This document shows, one piece after another, positions 10,870 to 22,639 of a stretch of 64,000 nucleotides of DNA. Numbering within the stretch: position 1 is the stretch's first letter; each line of letters starts with the position of its first letter. This DNA is from Rhizomys pruinosus. Taxonomy: Eukaryota; Chordata; Mammalia; Rodentia; Spalacidae. The notes beneath the pieces are model-generated. The model made no database searches, was not told where the DNA came from, and saw nothing but the letters and a program-made list of their open reading frames with translations. The stretch spans positions 396,156 to 460,155 of the forward strand of contig VZQC01001040.1 of the NCBI GenBank assembly GCA_009823505.1, written 5' to 3'. The position numbers and the translations under genes are program-made.

Positions 10870-12800
10870 ACTCAACCAGAATGTCCACAGTGCTTTAGAG
10901 GTGAGACCTCAAGTTTACCCCACACAAGGTGAGTGGCACATTTATCAAATCATATGCAGCTAGAACCTGAGGTCGTGAGACCTAAGGCTCCACCTTTAAG
11001 CACCCAGCTGGACACCCAGAATCAAAGATGTTAAAATCCCAGAAGCCCACTGGGGGATAGGAATCTGAGCAGCTGCACCTTCTGGTTTTGTTCATGTGGA
11101 TTTGGTAAGAACACATGCTGACAAAGACAGGATCCTCGTGTGGTAGAATCGCATTCAGAAAAGAAGTCAGCCTTCTTTTCCCATTGCCAGAGCTGGTGTA
11201 AATACTATGTATTGTTGAGAAAAAGAAATGAAGTATTGTCAGAGATGTAGGTGTGGCTGAGAGTGTGATCTCATAGAGATAGTCCAAAATGTCTCAGAGA
11301 GGGATTCAGATAGGATGTGTGAATCACGCCTGGCCCTCAAGAAACAAAGGATGTGTTGTGTTATGCTGTTTGAAGTAGAACAGAGAGAAAACCCAGACCC
11401 GGGGGAAGGAAAAATACAGTGAATAATAAATGTTCAGAAGTAGCAGTTCAGGAACTTTTAGGAAGAAACAAATGGACTCATGATAGTTATACAGGAAACT
11501 TCTCTGGGTAACTATATATTATGTATTTCCCAAGTTGGGACACTCAAAAGTAAAGGCAAGCACTGTGCCTAATTTGAATCTGTTCTATAACAGATATTAA
11601 CTGAGAATATCCCAAGCAAATTGACCACTATCAAATGAAAAATGAAATCATATGAAAACATTCACTGTTATTTTTTTTCTACTGAAGGCAAATATTTCTT
11701 ATTCCTAGGTCTGTAGCAGACATTACTGGTTGATTACAGATCTTTCCCTCCTGTGATCTAGTGTATGGAATTTAAAAATCATTCTCCAGACAGCACCCCG
11801 ACTACTGTCCATGAATAGATAACCACTGAGATGAGCTCAGACTCTGTGAGCAAATGTTGCCCTTCTTTCCCTGTTTGGTTTGTCTCTGTCCTTATCCATC
11901 CTCCCAGTCTCTGCTCACTTAGGCTGTCATGGGGACTGAGAATCCTGCGTTTTCAGATTCCTACAGGGAGACAAGATCTTGTTCAGTGATTGCTAGACAG
12001 TTTTCAGGGTTATTTTAACATCTTCTGCTTTTTTTAATGCTTTATGATGTTTTATCAATTTAGTGTCTAGGGTCAATTAGACACAAATATTAAACTTGTT
12101 TTTCCATTAACAGTTCATAAAATAAAACCCTCAAATGAATTTCTGCTCCTTGGAAGTTGTAAGGTTTGATTAACACAGTAATTTTTTTTTTTCCCAAGGA
12201 GAGATTCTAGTTTCTATCTTGGGAAATGCATTCAAGAATTACAAGATGCTCCAGTAACAATTATTGAACTGAGCAGGGTGGGTTAAGAACAATGATAGAT
12301 GGGCTCAAAGTTATAAGCAATTATGAAGCCCATCTCTGAATGAATATTAATATATATCCTTTTGTAAGCAATAGGACAAGGTCAGGGGTGTGACAGGGAC
12401 TTTTTCAAGAGCAGTACACCAATTTTGTTATTTCAACCATAAAAGGAATCAGTTACTTTGAAATAAGTTATCTATTTTGTTTGACAAAATACCAGCCTAA
12501 TACATCAAAGACTAATCTAATTCCAGGTTACTATCCAGGAAACACTGTGATGTATTTTTTACCTCAAGCCTAAAAATTGGACCTTAACTGATTTCCCATT
12601 AATGTTACTTGTTTTGATTTGGGCACTAAGAAATATAGCATTTTGTATAATCAGTTTTATTCATTGTAAAACAAATTGTTTGTTGCAAACTAAAATACTA
12701 TTTCAGGGGTAAAACACTCAGATTGACAACTTGCAGGAAGTAACTTGTCTGAAATGTATTTTATGTGGCCAAGTATTTATAATTTAAAATAAAGTTCACA
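10870..12800. other. No recognised feature
   Basis: About 1.9 kb without a recognised gene, SINE or LTR. The - strand open frame at 10982-11287 (101 codons) shows no motif and is not supported as a gene. Confidence 0.45.
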
Positions 12801-12813
12801 TATATATCCTTAT

Positions 12814-13338
12814 GCTTTCCAAACTTTTTTTTAGGGGAGGAAGAGGTTTATTTATTTTTTTTCACATAAATTTATTTTTATTTTTTTAACAAATCTAGAC
12901 CCATGTTCCCGCCCATTCCCCCAACCCGCCAGAGCTCATGCATTCTGCCAAACATGCTTTTCATCTCTTACTCTTTCTCAATATTCTCCATGAGGAAGTT
13001 GACTGTTTTGAGCAGAGGTTCACTGTTTCAGTCAGTTCTTTGATGCAGTCCTTTCTGTTGTTGTTGTTGTTGTTGTTGCTGTTGTTGTTTCCAATATGCA
13101 TTACGCCCAACTGCTTTGGACAAAAGCTCAGGGGGCCCTACATGAGAAATACTTACAACTGGGTAAATGACACTAGCATCCACAGATGAGGGATACCATT
13201 CTTCGTTTGTTTTTCTGGGACTGTGTTACTTCACTCAGCATGATGTCCTCTAGCTCCAGCCATTTTCCTGCAAAGCTCGTGATGTCATCTTTCTTTAAAA
13301 TGTAAGCATTTATAATTTTTAGGCTTTCCAAACTTTTT
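12814..13338 (-). mobile_element. 5'-truncated L1 with 16-bp target duplication
   Basis: A short - strand L1 3' end. The T-rich 3' tail lies at 12830-12895, the 3' UTR runs to about 13170, and the ORF2 C-terminus ends at 13292 ('tgatgtcatctttcttt'). Identical 16-bp target-site copies (gctttccaaacttttt) flank it at 12814-12829 and 13323-13338. Between the L1 5' end and the right copy lie 30 extra bases (13293-13322) that are a perfect reverse complement of flanking host DNA at 13345-13374. A (TTG)n run at 13060-13090 lies in the 3' UTR. Confidence 0.85.
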
Positions 13339-13374
13339 AAAAGTCTAAAAATTATAAATGCTTACATTTTAAAG
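13293..13374. repeat. Perfect 30-bp inverted repeat
   Basis: Left arm 13293-13322 and right arm 13345-13374 are complementary at all 30 positions, with a 22-base loop that contains the right L1 target copy. Both arms are AT-rich. See the L1 entry for the likely origin. Confidence 0.97.
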
Positions 13375-13379
13375 TACAT

Positions 13380-13671
13380 TTAGAAATAATAACTTTTAAA
13401 AACCTCAAAGAGTAGACCTAGCTGTGTTGAACATCCATTTACTTGAAGATGCTGGGGTATTTCCCAGTGGCACCTAACTGTCCTTGTTTGTTACCTTTCC
13501 TTCCTAGACCTCAAAGGTATTTTAGTTTGCAATTCCTAGTTTGGCTTAGTAAGTCAATCACAAAGGAATCAACCATGAAATTGAAGATTCAGTCACCCAA
13601 GAGTGTATTTTAATTTAAATTTAACATTAGCCAATACTTCAGGTTAATAATGAACATTATCCAGCTGTACA

Positions 13672-13672
<1 letters not shown>
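13380..13672. other. No recognised feature
   Basis: AT-rich host sequence, nothing recognised. Confidence 0.4.
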
Positions 13673-13709
<37 letters not shown>

Positions 13710-13718
13710 GGGGGGGAT
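13673..13718. repeat. (CA)n microsatellite with G-run
   Basis: CA repeat followed directly by a run of eight or nine G (13708-13716). Confidence 0.95.
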
Positions 13719-13724
13719 TTCTTT

Positions 13725-13860
13725 GTTCAACCAAATAGGTATTGAGTACCTACTATGTACCAGAAATGATGTCATATGTCTTAATAACAACAGAGACTTA
13801 ATTCTTGCTCTAAAAAGAATCCAGAGACATACAGGGCAATATGTCACTAAATAGAATGGT
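13725..13860. repeat. Ancient mammalian repeat fragment
   Basis: 'aggtattgagtacctactat' followed by 'gtaccaga' is the opening of a widespread old mammalian repeat; the family name is not certain from memory. Confidence 0.45.
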
Positions 13861-14096
13861 GCAGCACAGGGAGATGATCACTGGATAGATAAGTGGTCAA
13901 ATCATGAGGATTCTGGTGGGAAATGTTTCTCCCAGATCTTTTAAAGAGATCTCATATGGACTTAGCCTGGGTAGTAGAACAAGGATGAACAAGAGGTTAG
14001 ATTTTCTCTTTTAAATTTAAAGAAGTTTTTAGAGATATGGACAGAGTCAGTGGAAACATTGAGCTATTTATGGTCACATGACTTACACACATGCAG

Positions 14097-14146
<50 letters not shown>

Positions 14147-14530
14147 ATTACTGGGGAATGCTTTGCTCCAGGTCACTGATACCTAGTGTCTCCTGATTTC
14201 AACACTCCTTTGAGATCATGATGATGACAAATAGGTACTGGAAGTTATTTCCATCCTGTGAACATTCATGGAGAAAGTTTGTCCTTAATAATGATTATGA
14301 GCTTTGGGGGAATGTCAGCCTAGAAGTGCCTCTTCAGTGACACTGCAAGATCATTTCAATGACAACAAGGGCTCAGAAGGGGTATCAGGGTTATGCTGAT
14401 CCAATTTGTGTCTGACAAAATGCTGAATGAACAACTAATCCTTGGAACAAAAGAATCAAATTGAAAAAGTTCTCACAAAACTGGAACATGGGGCATTAGC
14501 AGGTTTGGCTATTGCTTTATGAAAAAAAAT
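13861..14530. other. (CA)n plus unrecognised DNA
   Basis: A pure CA repeat lies at 14100-14140. The rest is unrecognised. Confidence 0.6.
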
Positions 14531-14536
14531 CAGTGC

Positions 14537-14814
14537 AGCTGGGGAAATGGCTCATACTTTAAATTGCTTCTTACACAAACATAAGACCTGAGTTCAGATC
14601 CAGCACCTGTGTCAAAAGGCAGGGTCCATGGAGCCCATATGTAACCCCAGCCCTGGGGGAATGGGGAGAGAGGAGGATTTTGCAAGCTTGATGTCCAACA
14701 AGCCTAGCCAAAGTAGTGAGCTCTAGGCTCAGTGAGGGACCCTGTCTCAAATCACAAAATGGAGAGCAATAGAGGACAGGTTACAGTGACCCCTCCCAGG
14801 CTGTATACAGGAAA

Positions 14815-14815
<1 letters not shown>
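14537..14815 (+). repeat. B4 SINE
   Basis: 'agctggggaaatggctcata' head, 'tgagttcagatccagcacct', and a 'gagggaccctgtctcaaat' 3' part. This matches the B4 ID-B1 composite layout. Confidence 0.75.
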
Positions 14816-14866
<51 letters not shown>

Positions 14867-14925
14867 ACGCACACGCACACGCACACGCACACGCACACGC
14901 ACATACACATACACATACACATCAA
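14816..14925. repeat. Compound CA / CGCACA / CATACA microsatellite
   Basis: Tail of the B4: (CA)n, then about eight hexamers of the ACACGC type, then ACATAC units. Alternating purine-pyrimidine throughout. Both-strand open frames here are read-through. Confidence 0.95.
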
Positions 14926-15234
14926 TGCTCAAGTACAGATTTATGAGGAAGTAGCTTCTTCTTAAAATACCTGGGAGAGATCAGAAGTTCATAGTTCCAA
15001 GAAGTAACACAATATAGAAAGATACTAATAGAGAAAATGTGGTTGTCTCATTAGTAATACAAATCCAACTCACATCCACAAAACCAATATGGAACTGTGG
15101 TGGACCATACGTGTCACAACAGTAGGACTGGCTTAACACAGCATGCTTAGTCTAACTTATTTTTTTTCCAAAATGCCTATATATTTCCAGTTCTTCAATA
15201 TATTCTTTGGACATATTCTTTTAACAATTCTTTA

Positions 15235-15455
15235 CTTATTTTTAATATTTTATTTATTATTTTTATTTGTATATGAGTGTTTTGCCTACATGTATGTAAG
15301 TTTACCCATTTCATGCAATGCCCATGGAAGTCAGAAGAAGGCATCAGGTCTCTTGGAACTATAGCTACAGTTTTTAGCTGCCATACAGGTGCTGGGAACT
15401 AAACCCAGGTCCTTTGCAAGAGCAGCACTGCCCGCTCTCCAGGACCAATTCTTTT
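15235..15455 (-). repeat. B2 SINE (old)
   Basis: Reverse B2 with 'ttttgcctacatgtatgtaa', 'gtcagaagaaggcatcaggt' and a decayed head ending near 15450. Confidence 0.8.
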
Positions 15456-15477
15456 ATCTAAAAGTGGAACAAAATTT

Positions 15478-16560
15478 TGACATGTATTCAACTTGTTTTT
15501 GCATGGAAGTCATTCATTTTTGTTGAAGTTTTGTGCAAATTTAAACACATTCTCCCTTCCTTGCCCCCACCCCATCAGAGCTCATGCATTCTGCCATACA
15601 AGTCTTACATCTTTTTCTAAGTCTTTTTTAAATTTTTTGACACAGAAGTTTACTACTTGGGGCAGTTTACTGTTTCAGTCAGTTCTTTGAACCAGTCTTT
15701 TTTGTTGTTGTTGTTCCTTCCAATTTGTATCACTCCAAAATATGCATATATACATGACATGCATATGCCAAAAGTATGGCGTCTGAAAATAAACTATAGG
15801 TTAATTCCAAAACATGTTTAAGGATTTATATTTTGACAGGAGATTTGTATGCAAGTAAAGAAAAAAATATTACTTTACATTCCTACATTACAGAGCAAGT
15901 TGATGAGTAATATCAGGTATTATATTTACTAAAAAATGAATAAAAAAAGAATTATTCAGTTTGCCTTTGGTGCTATGATCCACAAATGAGGGACACCATA
16001 AGTCATTTGTTTTTCTAGGACTGTGTTACTTCACTTACTATAATGGCTTCTAGTTTACCTGCAAAGTTCATGATGTCATCTTTCTTTACTGTTGGATAGA
16101 ATTCTATTGTGTAGATGTACCACATTTTCTTTATCCACTCATTGGATGAGGGACATTTGGGTTGGTTCCAGCTCTTTGTTATTGAGAAGAGAGGTGCAAT
16201 AAACATAGATGTGCATGTATCTCTGCGATAGGATGAGTCTTGTGGGTATATACCCAGGAGTGGTATATGGCTGGGTCAGGTGGTAGGCTGATTTTCAGTT
16301 TTATTTTATTTTATTTTATTTATTTATTTATTTTTTTTTTTGGTGTTTTTGAGACAGGATCTCCCTGTAGCCCTAGCTGGCCTGGAACTCACTCTGTAGA
16401 CCAGGCTGGCCTTGAACTCACAGAGATCCACCTGCCTCCTGCCTCCTGAGTGCTGGGATTAAAGGCATGTACTGAGTCTTTTAAGAGTTCTCCACACTGC
16501 TTTCCATGGGGGTTATACGAGTTTGTATTCCCACTAGTAGTGGATGAGTGTCCCCTAGAA
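15478..16560 (-). mobile_element. 5'-truncated L1 interrupted by B1
   Basis: Reverse-strand L1. The 3' UTR runs from about 15478 ('cagagctcatgcattctgcc' at 15578), and the ORF2 C-terminus from about 15980 to 16560 ('ttctattgtgtagatgtacc', 'gggtatatacccaggagtgg'). A B1 interrupts ORF2 at 16335-16470. The reading frame is broken and no function is expected. Confidence 0.85.
16335..16470 (-). repeat. B1 SINE inside L1
   Basis: Reverse B1 with TTTTA/TTTA-expanded tail at 16298-16335. L1 sequence continues on the far side ('gtcttttaagagttctccac'). Confidence 0.9.
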
Positions 16561-16604
16561 AACAAAGGAAGTCATTCTTTGAGTGCTTCCCCAGAACTTT
16601 TTGC

Positions 16605-17030
16605 ATTAAAATTTAATCCTTATTGTGAGGTAGTAAGAGACTAAGAGGGTGCATACTCAGCCTAACTATGCTCAGAAGTAGGGCGTGGAGTTATTTAGGA
16701 TTAGATGAGGTCAATAGAGAGGAGCCTCCACTCTGTTGATTCTGCTGTTGTGAGAAGGAGAGAAAGAAAGAGAGATACTGGGCGTACATGTGGACACTAT
16801 GGACACACACACAAAGTACTCTCTATCTCCTGTCTATCTTTTGACCTTAGCTATCTTGGGCCTGAGCCAACTAGAAGGTCATTACTGGACCCAAAACAAT
16901 GAGGCCCCAAATTCAGTCTTGCACTTTGAACTTTCAGGACCATGAGCCAACATATAATTTTCTTCATTACTAAGGAGCAGGGTACGGTGCTATAACATCG
17001 TACCAAAGAAAAATAACACAATTATGCTTT
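16605..17030 (+). mobile_element. MaLR-type solo LTR (probable)
   Basis: 'accatgagccaacatataat' with 'ttcttcattactaaggagca' resembles the 3' end of MLT/MST-type MaLR LTRs, and the upstream 400 bp has matching low-complexity layout. Diverged; exact family not assigned. Confidence 0.45.
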
Positions 17031-17236
17031 GAACTTCCTGAGAAGTACTATTTGATAGAGCTTTCTAGGCACATTTAACAATTTATGATCAGAAAGGTAT
17101 TAAGGAAAGGTAAATATAAAATGGAAGAAGACAATCTAAAAGATATGAAGTAGCAAAAAGGTAGGAAAAACAAGTGCAAAGACCCAGTGTGAGCCCTGAG
17201 GAATGCAGTTAATGACAGCATTCAGCAGGCAGGATT

Positions 17237-17387
17237 TGTTTTTGGTCTTTGTGAGACAGGGTCTCCCTGTAACCCCAGCTGTCCTGGAACTCACTCTGTA
17301 GACCAGGCTGGCCTTGAACTCACAAAGATCCACCTGCCTCTGCCTCCCAAGTGCTAGGATTAAAGGTGTGTGCCACCATGCCTGGCT
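17237..17387 (-). repeat. B1 SINE
   Basis: Complete reverse B1 ('gagacagggtctccctgtaa' to 'gtgtgccaccatgcctggct'). Short repeats (gcaggcaggattt at 17226 and 17390) flank it and look like its target duplication. Confidence 0.92.
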
Positions 17388-17555
17388 GCAGGCAGGATTT
17401 TTACTAAAGTAGATCATACCTGCTCTTTCTGTGGAGAATTCATAACTAATATGATATTAGTTTGTTTGTTCTAGTATAGGAACTATCTCACTACATCCAC
17501 ATCAACATGAAGTGAATGCAAATTCAATAAAATATATTGCTTAGAAATAAAGGGA

Positions 17556-17835
17556 AGCTAGGGAGATGCCTCAGTGGGTAAAGCCTTTGCCACACCAGTG
17601 CGATATCTAAAGTTCAGATCCCCAACGCTCATGTAAATGTCCAGTGTGTGTGGTGCTCTGCCCACAATCCCAGCATGTGAAAGGTGGAGACAGGGCACCC
17701 TTAGAGCAAGCTGGCCAGTTAGACTCCCCAAATCAGTGAGCTCTGGCTTGAAGTGGGAGACTCTGCCTCAATAACTAAGGTAAAGAGTGGTCAAGGAAAA
17801 CACCCAATATTAACCTCTGACTTGTACGCTCAGGT
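17556..17835 (+). repeat. B4 SINE
   Basis: 'gctagggagatgcctcagtg' head, 'aaagttcagatccccaacgc' and a 'gagactctgcctcaataact' 3' part, ending in a CA-rich tail. Confidence 0.75.
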
Positions 17836-17960
17836 GCACACACACATACACACACATGCAAATGTGTGCATTCATGAACCAAACACACATATATACACCT
17901 GCAGAAAGAAAGAGAGGAAAGAGGAAGAAGAAAGAGCAGGAGGGAAGAAAGGAATAGTAA
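17836..17960. repeat. CA-rich and purine-rich simple sequence
   Basis: CA-rich tail of the B4 followed by a GAAA/GGAA-rich purine tract (17902-17960). Confidence 0.7.
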
Positions 17961-18019
17961 GCAGGTTTCTCTACCAAAATGGCATTCCTGGGGACTCCTC
18001 TCCCCTCCCCTCCACAGCA

Positions 18020-18530
18020 TCTGAGCTACATTGTAACTCAGCCTAAGACGAAACAGTATACAGTTTCCTTCTCCAGGACTTTGGGACCACAGGATTCAGG
18101 AAGTACCTTATAAGCCTGACAGAAAAATACAGGTCTCCAGAGGCTTGTGCCACACAGGAACTAATTAAATGTGCATCCATGAAGGAGATTGGACACCATT
18201 CGGACCCCCTCTGATTCCTGCCTCTGCTTTGCAGGTGACAGGGATTAAGATAATGAGCCCAAACCATTTCTCATTTGGTTGCAAATTTCAGAAAGCAAGG
18301 GGGAAGTTTAAAAAGGAAAAAAGCCTGGGCTGATGCTGCCTGGATGTTAAGCTGAACCTCATAAAACAAGATCGAGAACTCAGCAATAGCATCTCAGGCG
18401 CAGGGAGGTCATTCCGAGCAAGGAAGTGTTGACTGGTAGACTTTCTGGCAGAGTGTTTTCCACCTCATCAATCCAAGTAATGTCAACTGTGTGGAAAATG
18501 TCTGTCTGGACTTCTGACAATGGTGAAGGA
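18020..18530. other. No recognised feature
   Basis: Unrecognised, moderately GC DNA. Nothing supportable. Confidence 0.4.
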
Positions 18531-18574
18531 GAGTAATTGAGAATTACAACAACAAGGATGATGCTGCTGAATCC

Positions 18575-18710
18575 AGAGATGCTCAGACACGGGTTTGACG
18601 CCTGGCTCTGCCATGTCTTGCTTTGTGACGTTTCAAAAGGAGTTTCAACTTCATGTGTGTTGGAGAATAATAGTCTTCATCTACTATTGATTGGATGTTT
18701 GCATGACGTT
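18575..18710 (+). repeat. MIR fragment
   Basis: 'ggtttgacgcctggctctgc' followed by 'catgtcttgctttgtgac' matches the MIR 5' half on the + strand. Confidence 0.6.
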
Positions 18711-18855
18711 AGACTTAGGGTCCTCCATACCAAGGTGACAGCTTCAGGAGGAGGAGCCTATGAGAAGTGGTTAGGATAGTACCTGACCTCTTGAGGGTGC
18801 AGCCCCCATGAATAGCACCTTGTGAGACAACATTGTTCCAGAAAGAACCATTCAG

Positions 18856-19008
18856 GGTGGGAGACAGGGCTCAGCCATTAAAGTATTTGCTACTCTTCCA
18901 AAGGACCCTTGTTCTGTTCACCACTCACACTGAATATAACTCCAGGTCCAGGGGCCTCTGAGGCATCTGAAAACACATGACATTTACACCCACCCACAGC
19001 CACCCACC

Positions 19009-19010
<2 letters not shown>
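18856..19010 (+). repeat. Old B2-related SINE
   Basis: 'ggtgggagacagggctcagc' head and 'aactccaggtccaggggcct' body, heavily diverged, ending in CCCA-rich DNA. Confidence 0.6.

Positions 19011-19060
<50 letters not shown>
19011..19060. repeat. (GA)n microsatellite
   Basis: Pure GA repeat of about 46 bp between two SINEs. Confidence 0.95.
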
Positions 19061-19061
<1 letters not shown>

Positions 19062-19071
19062 ATTTTTTAAT

Positions 19072-19288
19072 GCTTTATTAATTACTTTTATTTTATGTGT
19101 ATGTGTGTATTGCCTACATGTATGTAAGTGCACCTGTATTGTACAATGCCCGAGAAGGTCAGAAAGAGGGATTCCCTGGAACTGGAGTCATGGATGGTTG
19201 TTAGCCACCATGTGGGTGCTAGGAAGTGAACCCGGGCCCTCTAGCAAGCAGCCAGTGCTCTTAACTGCTGAGCCATCTCTCCAGCCCC
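19072..19288 (-). repeat. B2 SINE
   Basis: Complete reverse B2 from T-rich tail to 'gccatctctccagcccc'. Confidence 0.92.
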
Positions 19289-19334
19289 AATAAAACATTT
19301 TAAATCATTTTTAAAGCAGAGAGAGTGAGAGCAA

Positions 19335-19540
19335 GCAAGTGAGTGAGAGAGAGAGAGAAAGCTGTTCTCTCTTCTCTGCTTTCTGCCCCCTGTGTAGTCA
19401 TGGTCTGGAATCTATGGGCTCAGCCACATTGGTACCTTGCTCTCAATCTCCCACTCCCAGAATGGGAGAAATTAAACTCTCCTGCTTGTAACACACTGGC
19501 AATGTTATTTTGTTATAACAGTCTGAGCTGACTAATATGC
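19335..19540 (+). mobile_element. MaLR-type LTR 3' fragment (probable)
   Basis: A purine-rich start is followed by 'gggagaaattaaactctcct' and 'ttattttgttataacagtct', resembling MaLR LTR 3' ends. Diverged. Confidence 0.4.
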
Positions 19541-19751
19541 TGCCTCACACTGCCACTGAGAGCATCAAATGAGCTGCATGCCCAGTAATCAGTTTAGGGT
19601 CTGGAGGATTGGGAGGGTTCGAGTCACCGATACCAGTGTTGAGTTACAGTAATGACAATGGTATCACAAATGTTACTTATAATTTCTTACAGTTGCCAGA
19701 GTTTGATTTCAAATTCTAAAGGATTCTTTTTGTCCCCCAATGGCAATTTTT

Positions 19752-19757
19752 AAAATT

Positions 19758-19800
<43 letters not shown>

Positions 19801-20007
19801 TTATTTTTATGTGTGTGAATGTACTGTCTGCATGCAGGTTTGTGCACCTGTGTCATGCAATGCTGCGGAGGTCAGAAGAGGCGTCGGATTCCCCTGGAAC
19901 TGGAGCTAAAGACAGTTCTCAGCCACTGTGTGGGTGATGGGGATCAAACCCAAGTCCTCTGCAAGAGCAGTCGGTGCTCTTAACCACTAGGCCATCTCTC
20001 CAGCCCC
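19752..20007 (-). repeat. B2 SINE with expanded TTTA tail
   Basis: Complete reverse B2 whose tail has grown into about 12 TTTA units (19756-19806). Confidence 0.93.
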
Positions 20008-20009
20008 TC

Positions 20010-20850
20010 CCCAATGGCGATTTTATCTTCAACCAATTTTAAAGAACATGTCAGTGCATTAGGAGAAAACATAAGTCTAGATATCTTTCATTCAACTTTA
20101 GGAATCAACCCACGGGCTGGATTTAAAGCCAAGAAATGACAAGTTGGGGATAAGCTTGTTTGTTTGCTGAAGTCTTTCCCAGTTTCAGCACATCAAGTCC
20201 CACATCCTTCAAAACCCTGTAGTCCTGGACCAACCAATTGGTCACTTGATTCTAGGACTGATTCTAAGATGCAAAGAGAGTCACAGAAACAAGAGACTCT
20301 AGGCCTCCTAACACCCAGGCCAGAAGGTGATTCTCCCAAAGTATCACCAAGACCTTGTCCTGCAGTGGGCTGAGCTGTGGCACATACTCATGGCCATTCT
20401 AATTTAGAAGCTGTATGGAGTTTCTGGTTGCTTATTTGTTTGTAATTGGCACTATGAATGTATGAGGAAGACTAAGAGATGCCTAGAGCAAACTACATGT
20501 TATTTTTCAAATGCACTGTAGCTATCCAATAACAATTGTGGTTTGTTATGCACACAATCCTTCCATTACCAGATGTACTAGAGAGATGGAAAATATCTGA
20601 TTATTTTTTGAATGTAAAGTCTCCTTGTTTTCAAAACTTGGCAACAAATTTATGAAACAATGCAAACAAAACAAAATTAAAACCTGTATCATCCAGACAA
20701 AACCTCTTAATGGGCTGGAGAAAGCTGCCAACCAGCATTGAGTAATCCTGACTGTGACCTGCTCTACACACCTCAGCCTTTGCACCTGCTAGTCCTGTTA
20801 TCACCAGCCTTGAAGTCTCGCCTCACTTCAGACACACACACACACACCAC
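20010..20850. other. No recognised feature
   Basis: Unrecognised. A short CA run lies at 20831-20846. Open frames at 20164-20373 (+) and 20546-20785 (-) show no motif. Confidence 0.45.
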
Positions 20851-20859
20851 ACAATTACC

Positions 20860-21433
20860 TACTCAGCCTCTGAGGCTGACAACTAATAGACGCCACTTTT
20901 CATGATACATCCAGAATCCCTTGGTTCATGCTGCCACCTCTGTCACCTGAATTCAAGCCACAGTCCCCACAGTGGCCTCCTAGATTTACCTTTGCTTCCC
21001 CACAGACGTTAACCGTACAACAGCCAGAACATCATCTCAACTCTAGCCAACCCCTCCCCCCACATGTCCCACGATCCACCTGGCTCCCCATTATCTACCT
21101 AGTGGATGCCCCGTTATTCTTACATTGGCTCCTCTACAGTTAGTGGGCTCTCTCTCTTTCTCTCTCTCTCCTTACAAAATGTTTTTCTCTCAAGTAATCA
21201 CATGCCCACTTCCTACTCTCCCTCAGATGTCGCCTTCATGGTAAGATATCCCTTTGAAAACTCCACACCTGCCACTGGCCCTGCCCATTACAATCTTGAC
21301 TCAACACTTCTACTCATTCACTTGCTTTATTTTCTCATAGCCTTTATCACCACCTAACATCCAATGTAGCTTACTTTACTTTTCTCCTGTTTTAGCTATC
21401 TCGCTCTTCTCACTAGCTCCTAGAAAACAAAGA

Positions 21434-21473
<40 letters not shown>

Positions 21474-21547
21474 GTTGTTTGCTGGTTATTGTTTTCCATT
21501 GTGCAATCCCTAGGACATAAAACAGTGCTTGATAAATGTGTGTCAGA

Positions 21548-21590
<43 letters not shown>

Positions 21591-21595
21591 ATGAA
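20860..21595 (+). repeat. L2 3' region with microsatellites
   Basis: L2-like 3' half ending in 'ggacataaaacagtgcttga' plus 'taaatg'. The fossil is interrupted by a GT repeat (21437-21473), carries a CT run (21149-21171) and ends in an (AAAT)n expansion (21549-21596). Confidence 0.5.
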
Positions 21596-21629
21596 ATAAG
21601 AGGCTGTCAAATAAAAGATCCAAAAGATT

Positions 21630-21880
21630 AAGGCTGGAAAGGTGCCCTCATGGTTAAGAGCATTTCCTGCTCTTATAGAAGACCTAATTTTGATTCTAAG
21701 CATCCATATGAACTAGCTCACAATAGCCTGCAATTCCAGCTCTAGAAGATCTTATACCCTCATCTGGCTTTCTTAGGCACATGGACTCACGTGCACTTAC
21801 CCCCACACAGACATACATACATATATACATACATACATACAGACAGACAGACAGACAGACAGACCATTAGAAATAAAACT
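21630..21880 (+). repeat. Old B2 SINE with ATAC/CAGA tail
   Basis: 'aggctggaaaggtgccctca' head and 'cctgcaattccagctctaga' body, ending in ATAC units and then six CAGA units (21811-21865). Confidence 0.7.
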
Positions 21881-21889
21881 AATTCTTTT

Positions 21890-22130
21890 TTTTAATCTAA
21901 AAGATGAGTTGTCCTTAAAATCTAGTTAGGGGTCATGGGTGGGTGCTTCCTGGGAAGGGAGATAGAATGCAGTGTTATAAAGAGAAAGAAAGGAATGATG
22001 GACTGGAAAGGAGTTAAATGCAGTAGAGAACAGGAAGGACAGGCAGAGGGAAAGCTAACACTAAAGACCTTCTGAAAAGGTCACATGGAAACCTAATACT
22101 GTAGAAGCTTCTTAAAATCCATATATATTC
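21890..22130. other. No recognised feature
   Basis: Unrecognised purine-rich DNA. Confidence 0.4.
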
Positions 22131-22131
22131 A

Positions 22132-22375
22132 GGGGCTGGAGAGATAGCCTAGTGGTTAAGAGCACCAACTGCTCTTGCAGAGGACCCGGGTTTGATCCCC
22201 AGCACCCACATGGGGTCTAAGAACCATCTGTAACTCCAATTCCAGAAGAACTCCAGTTCCAGGGGAATCCGAGGCCCTCTTCTGACCTCCGCGGCATTGC
22301 ACGTCATGGGTGCACAAACCTACATGCAGACAGTACATTCATATACATACAAAAATAAATAAAAAATTTTTTAAA
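22132..22375 (+). repeat. B2 SINE with duplicated body block
   Basis: Complete B2. The block around 'aactccaattccagaagaac' followed by 'tccagttccaggggaatc' shows the internal duplication typical of the local subfamily. Confidence 0.95.
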
Positions 22376-22402
22376 AAGTTGAAAAATACATGTATATTCA
22401 AT

Positions 22403-22635
22403 GGGGCTGGAGAGATGGCTCAGCGGTTAAGAGCACCAACTTCTCTTACAGAGGACCCAAGTTTGATTCGCAGCACCCACATGGTGGCTAAGAACCATCT
22501 TTGACTCCAGTTCCAGGGGAATCCGACACCCTCTTCTGACCTCAGCAGTATTGCACAACACGGGTGCACCAACCTACACGCAGACAGTACATTCATACAC
22601 ATAAAAAATAATAAATAATTTTAAAAAATACATAA
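22403..22635 (+). repeat. B2 SINE, tandem neighbour
   Basis: Complete B2 without the internal duplication, same strand as the preceding B2 and 28 bp from it. Two separate insertions, since the subtypes differ. Confidence 0.95.
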
Positions 22636-22639
22636 ATAT

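Noticed and set aside
14732..14965. 77-codon frame of Thr-His repeats
   Set aside because: Pure CA microsatellite read-through.
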